Assembly: GCA_027307115.1 (NCBI GenBank)
Contig: DAHUXN010000028.1
Coordinates: 99,356-163,355, forward strand
Direction: 5' to 3'
DNA: 64,000 nt
From: Acidobacteriota bacterium
Lineage (GTDB): Bacteria; Acidobacteriota; Terriglobia; Acidiferrales; UBA7541
Under the pieces are notes generated by a model, which saw only the letters and a program-made list of their open reading frames with translations, had not been told where the DNA came from and ran no database searches. Shown here piece after piece: positions 60,937-64,000 of the stretch; position 1 is the first letter of the stretch, and each line of letters opens with the position of its first letter. Both the position numbers and the translations under genes were made by a program.

Positions 60937-62784
60937 ATGCCAATCGCAGAGCCAAAATCAGCAATTGATCGCCGCGGTTTTCTCGCCGCTTGTTCCAAAT
61001 TCGGAGTCGCGGGCACACTTTTTCCCGGAGTGCTGTGGGCCATGGTGGAAGGCGAGCCGAAGAAAATTACCGTGGAGATGATCAGCGACGCGGCTGCGAT
61101 TGCGGACGTGCCGATTCCTGCGGAAGATCGCGAGATGATGCTGCGCAATCTGCAGAATGCGACCAAGGGTTACGACCAGATTTACGCGCTGCACATGCCG
61201 AATGGCGTGCAGCCCGCGATGATTTTCGATCCTTTGACGAGCACGAACACGCATTTCGAACGGGCAAGGCGCCCCTTGCAAATTTCGGCGGCGCCAGCGA
61301 TCGCTACGCGCCACGTGCCCAAGGATTTGGAGGAGATTGCGTTCGCGACCGTGCGTGAACTGGCGGAATTGGTGCGCACGAAAAAAGTGTCGTCGACGGC
61401 GCTGACGCAAATGTATTTGGCGCGCCTGAAGCGTTACGATCCGGTGCTTCACTTCGTGATTACCCTGACGGAGGATCGCGCGCTCGCGCAGGCTAAAGAA
61501 GCGGATCGCGATATCGCCGCGGGGAAATATCGCGGCCCGCTCCACGGGATTCCGTGGGGTGCGAAGGATTTGCTGGCCGTCAAAGGCTATCCCACCACGT
61601 GGGGGGCCGAGCCTTACAGAGATCAAACGATCGACGAGGACGCGACTGTCGTCAAGCGCCTGGACGCCGCTGGCGCGGTGCTGGTGGCAAAGCTGACGCT
61701 CGGAGCTCTCGCGGAAGGCGATCATTGGTTTGGCGGTGTGACGCGCAATCCGTGGAATCCGGATCAGGGCTCGAGCGGGTCGTCCGCCGGGCCATCCTCG
61801 GCGACGGCGGCAGGCTGCGTGGGGTTCGCGATCGGTTCGGAAACGCTGGGATCGATTTCGTCGCCGAGTACGCGTTGCGGGGTGACGGGATTGCGTCCCA
61901 CGTTTGGGCATGTGCCGCGCACCGGCGCCATGGCGCTCTCATGGAGCCAGGACAAGCTCGGCCCGATTTGCCGCGCAGTGGAAGATTGCGCGCTCGCGCT
62001 CGATGCAATTTACGGACCGGATGGCGAGGACCGTTCCGTGCAGCCAGCTGCGTTCAGTTGGGATGCGCGACAGGACTGGCGGAAATTCCGCGTCGGCTTC
62101 CTCGAATCCGAATTCAAGTTTGATCGCGCCGCGTTGGAAGAGCGCGTAAAGAATTTTCGCGGCATCACGGATGAAGAGAAACAGCAGTTCATTGCGGTCG
62201 CGGGATACGACCAAAAATTGAACGACGCGGCTTTACAGAAATTGCGCGACATGGGCGTGAAGATGACGCCAATCGAGTTGCCGAAGCTTCCTTATCAGCC
62301 GATGGTGACGATCCTCGACGTAGAAGCCGCTGCGGCATTTGATGAACTGACGCGGACGGGGCGCGACAAACTGCTCGGGGATCAGACTCCGGGAGGCTGG
62401 GCGAACACTTTCCGCGTTGCGCGTTTTGTCCCCGCCGTGGAGTACGTGCAGGCGAACCGCGCGAAGTTCCTTGCCATGCAGGCCGTCGCCAAGGCATTCG
62501 AGGGTTACGACGTGATCGTCGCGCCGACGAATGGCGAGCAGCTCACAGTGACGAATCTCACCGGTCATCCCGCGTTGATTGTGCCCAATGGTTTCCGCGG
62601 AGACGACGCGCCGCCCGCCGTTAAAGACAAAGACGGAATGGTCGGCAATTATGGCGGTCCCGGCACGCCGGTGAGTTTAACGTTCCTCGGGCCACTTTAT
62701 GGAGAAGAGAAAATGCTGGTATTCGGCCGCGCGTATCAGGACGCTACGAAATTCCATTTGCAGCATCCGAAGCTATCGGCATAA
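60937..62784 (+). CDS. Amidase-signature family hydrolase, probable Tat substrate
   Basis: 615 residues. The N-terminus has a twin-arginine-like motif (IDRRGFLAACSKFGVAGTLFPGVLWAM). The amidase signature covers the catalytic Lys (GIPWGAKDLLAVKG), the Ser-rich loop with cis-Ser (PDQGSSGSSAGPSSATAAG) and the nucleophile Ser in GSETLGSISSPSTRCGV. It is longer than most family members because of an N-terminal ~130-residue helical addition before the core. It likely hydrolyses an amide outside the cytoplasm; the substrate is unknown. Confidence 0.9.
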   Translation: MPIAEPKSAIDRRGFLAACSKFGVAGTLFPGVLWAMVEGEPKKITVEMISDAAAIADVPIPAEDREMMLRNLQNATKGYDQIYALHMPNGVQPAMIFDPLTSTNTHFERARRPLQISAAPAIATRHVPKDLEEIAFATVRELAELVRTKKVSSTALTQMYLARLKRYDPVLHFVITLTEDRALAQAKEADRDIAAGKYRGPLHGIPWGAKDLLAVKGYPTTWGAEPYRDQTIDEDATVVKRLDAAGAVLVAKLTLGALAEGDHWFGGVTRNPWNPDQGSSGSSAGPSSATAAGCVGFAIGSETLGSISSPSTRCGVTGLRPTFGHVPRTGAMALSWSQDKLGPICRAVEDCALALDAIYGPDGEDRSVQPAAFSWDARQDWRKFRVGFLESEFKFDRAALEERVKNFRGITDEEKQQFIAVAGYDQKLNDAALQKLRDMGVKMTPIELPKLPYQPMVTILDVEAAAAFDELTRTGRDKLLGDQTPGGWANTFRVARFVPAVEYVQANRAKFLAMQAVAKAFEGYDVIVAPTNGEQLTVTNLTGHPALIVPNGFRGDDAPPAVKDKDGMVGNYGGPGTPVSLTFLGPLYGEEKMLVFGRAYQDATKFHLQHPKLSA

Positions 62785-62794
62785 GAACGCAGTC

Positions 62795-63589
62795 TCAGCG
62801 GTACGCAATTACAAAAATTCGCAGGAATGGAAATAGGATGCGTCCATCTGGCCGCGGGGGATATGCGGTACGGATTTTTTCAAGATACTCGGCGATGAAT
62901 CGGGCGCGCTCGGGTTCTTCCTCGATGGCCTGAAGATACGCGCGCATTCCCGTGCCTTTGTACCATTCGACCACCGCTTCCGCGTTCGGCATCACGTGGA
63001 TATATTCCGTCTCCCACAACTCGATGCGCGCAGCCACTGGCGCAAGAAGATCGTAGTAAAAGCCGGAATCATGCGAGTGCCAATTCTTCACGCGTCCCGT
63101 GGGGAACCAGCGCCGCCAGCCAAGCGACGCCGCCATTTCACGCAACAACCGGTGCGCCGGACGATCGAAGCTGCTGGGAATCTGTATCGCAAGAGCGCCG
63201 CCCACTGCAGCGCGCGCAAAAAGTTTGGGATATAGAGCGGTGTGATCGGGAAGCCACTGAAGCGCTGCATTCGAGAAAACCACGTCGAACTGCTGCTCTT
63301 CCTCCGCCGTCCATTTGACAATATCACTGAGGATCCATCGTCCGCGCGGATGCGCCTCAATTGCCGCGTTGATCATTTCTGCCGCGCTGTCGACTCCGGT
63401 GATTTCCGCATCCGGCCATCGCTCCGCGAGCACTTGCGTGCTGTTGCCGGGGCCACAGCCGAGGTCGACGACATGATGAACGTTGGGAAGGGAAACACGG
63501 GCGGCAAGGTCACGGCAAGGCTGTGTGCGCTCTTCAGAGAATTTCAGATACTGCTCGGGATTCCAGCCTGCCATTTCAGGACGAGACAT
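62795..63589 (-). CDS. tam: Trans-aconitate 2-methyltransferase-like SAM methyltransferase
   Basis: 264 residues. Class I SAM-binding motif VVDLGCGPGNSTQVLAERWP, acidic motif II ITGVDSAAEMI, DVVFSNAALQWLPDH and the C-terminal DGRILFPFLRIFVIAYR. The start MAGWNPEQYLKFSEERTQPCRDL is the characteristic Tam N-terminus. It would methylate trans-aconitate using SAM, relieving aconitase inhibition. The start codon is immediately after the desaturase stop (63590), so the two are co-transcribed. Confidence 0.9.
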   Translation of the reverse strand: MSRPEMAGWNPEQYLKFSEERTQPCRDLAARVSLPNVHHVVDLGCGPGNSTQVLAERWPDAEITGVDSAAEMINAAIEAHPRGRWILSDIVKWTAEEEQQFDVVFSNAALQWLPDHTALYPKLFARAAVGGALAIQIPSSFDRPAHRLLREMAASLGWRRWFPTGRVKNWHSHDSGFYYDLLAPVAARIELWETEYIHVMPNAEAVVEWYKGTGMRAYLQAIEEEPERARFIAEYLEKIRTAYPPRPDGRILFPFLRIFVIAYR

Positions 63590-64000
63590 CTACTCCATTC
63601 TCGGCGCAAGTTTGAGGGGGCGCGCGAGATGCATCCAGGTCAATAATTTTAGCACCGGCCACGATGGATCGAATTCGCCGCGAAACACGCTGAAGCGCGC
63701 GGAAGTGGGATAAGCATGATGATTGTTGTGCCAGCCTTCTCCTGCCGTGATCAGCGCGATGACGCGTAGATTCGTGGCGGTGTTGTCGAAATTGCGTTTG
63801 CCGAATGCGTGATTCGCGCCATTGATTACCGCATTCAGGAAAATATATGTGGCGGCCTGCACGAGGTAAGCAATCCCTCCCCAGACCGGCCCGAGCAGCA
63901 ACATGAAGATCGCGATGCCCGTGATGACGCCTGCTAGCCCAAAGCCAAAAATATGGCGGTCGAGCCAGCCGTTGCCGATATCCGGCGCGAACGTCGTCAG
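63590..64000 (-). CDS. Acyl-CoA/fatty-acid desaturase, N-terminally truncated by the window
   Basis: 137 C-terminal codons; the frame is open to the window edge (LTTFAPDIGNGWLDRHIFGFG...). It contains two membrane segments, NGANHAFGKRNFDNTATN and the third histidine box GWHNNHHAYP, typical of stearoyl-CoA-type delta-9 desaturases with a di-iron centre. It inserts a double bond into acyl chains at the inner membrane. The first two His boxes would lie beyond the window. Confidence 0.9.
   Translation of the reverse strand: MTTFAPDIGNGWLDRHIFGFGLAGVITGIAIFMLLLGPVWGGIAYLVQAATYIFLNAVINGANHAFGKRNFDNTATNLRVIALITAGEGWHNNHHAYPTSARFSVFRGEFDPSWPVLKLLTWMHLARPLKLAPRME

Overview
The window looks like chromosome of an Acidobacteriota bacterium (Terriglobia-like). 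This is inferred from gene content: an Oar-type TonB receptor with an N-terminal carboxypeptidase-regulatory domain, MerR-TPR and zinc-ribbon-TPR proteins, secreted 'NFSGTW' proteins, a large YD-repeat RHS protein, and moderately high GC. It is not proven by a marker gene. No rRNA or CRISPR array was seen. Three complete tRNA genes are present, His(GTG), Pro(TGG) and Arg(ACG), and all encode CCA.

Left core (1-21.6 kb). A truncated SpoIIE/RsbU-type phosphatase is followed by a minus-strand block. That block holds a NatA/NatB-like ABC exporter, a second ABC ATPase, a PLP-dependent aromatic amino acid decarboxylase, a TonB-dependent receptor, and two ABC-2 permeases that are the usual partners of the second ATPase. 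After tRNA-His come a MerR-TPR protein, a DoxX-like membrane protein, a NarL-type histidine kinase/response regulator pair, a zinc-ribbon-TPR protein overlapping a ClC channel gene, a PilZ protein and a RecQ helicase.

Accessory region (21.6-46.4 kb) contains two tRNA-associated elements separated only by nth and tRNA-Arg. Element 1 (21,578-29,607) is bounded by a 44-bp direct repeat of the 5' half of tRNA-Pro(TGG). It carries an excisionase-like gene, a truncated integrase, a decayed secreted-protein gene and a TolC/HlyD/CusA-like efflux operon. Element 2 (30,732-46,443) is bounded by a 48-bp direct repeat of the 3' half of tRNA-Arg(ACG). It carries a complete tyrosine integrase in a three-gene operon, an unknown coiled-coil protein preceded by three 17-bp repeats at exact 32-bp spacing, and a 1,053-residue nitrilase-STAND NTPase-TPR protein that looks like a conflict or defence gene. 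It also carries a decayed restriction-enzyme remnant and an RHS locus. The RHS locus has a full-length gene plus a second orphan RHS tip cassette. Each cassette starts at or ends a conserved 639-bp core segment and finishes with the same ~163-bp terminal sequence, but the two terminal sequences are joined to different tRNA 3' halves: Pro(CGG) for the first and Arg(ACG) for the second. This arrangement, together with the nitrilase-STAND protein, is the most unusual content of the window.

Right core (46.5-64 kb). Two secreted hypothetical proteins and a secreted GH38 alpha-mannosidase are followed by a plausible polyphosphate/nucleotide module. That module has two tandem thymidylate-kinase-like proteins (the second with Arg in place of the Walker A Lys), a Ppx/GppA-HD phosphatase, SixA and a CHAD protein. 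After it come a DUF2157-like membrane protein, a ROK/polyphosphate-glucokinase-like kinase, a membrane-anchored small protein, an amidase, a Tam-like methyltransferase and a truncated fatty-acid desaturase.
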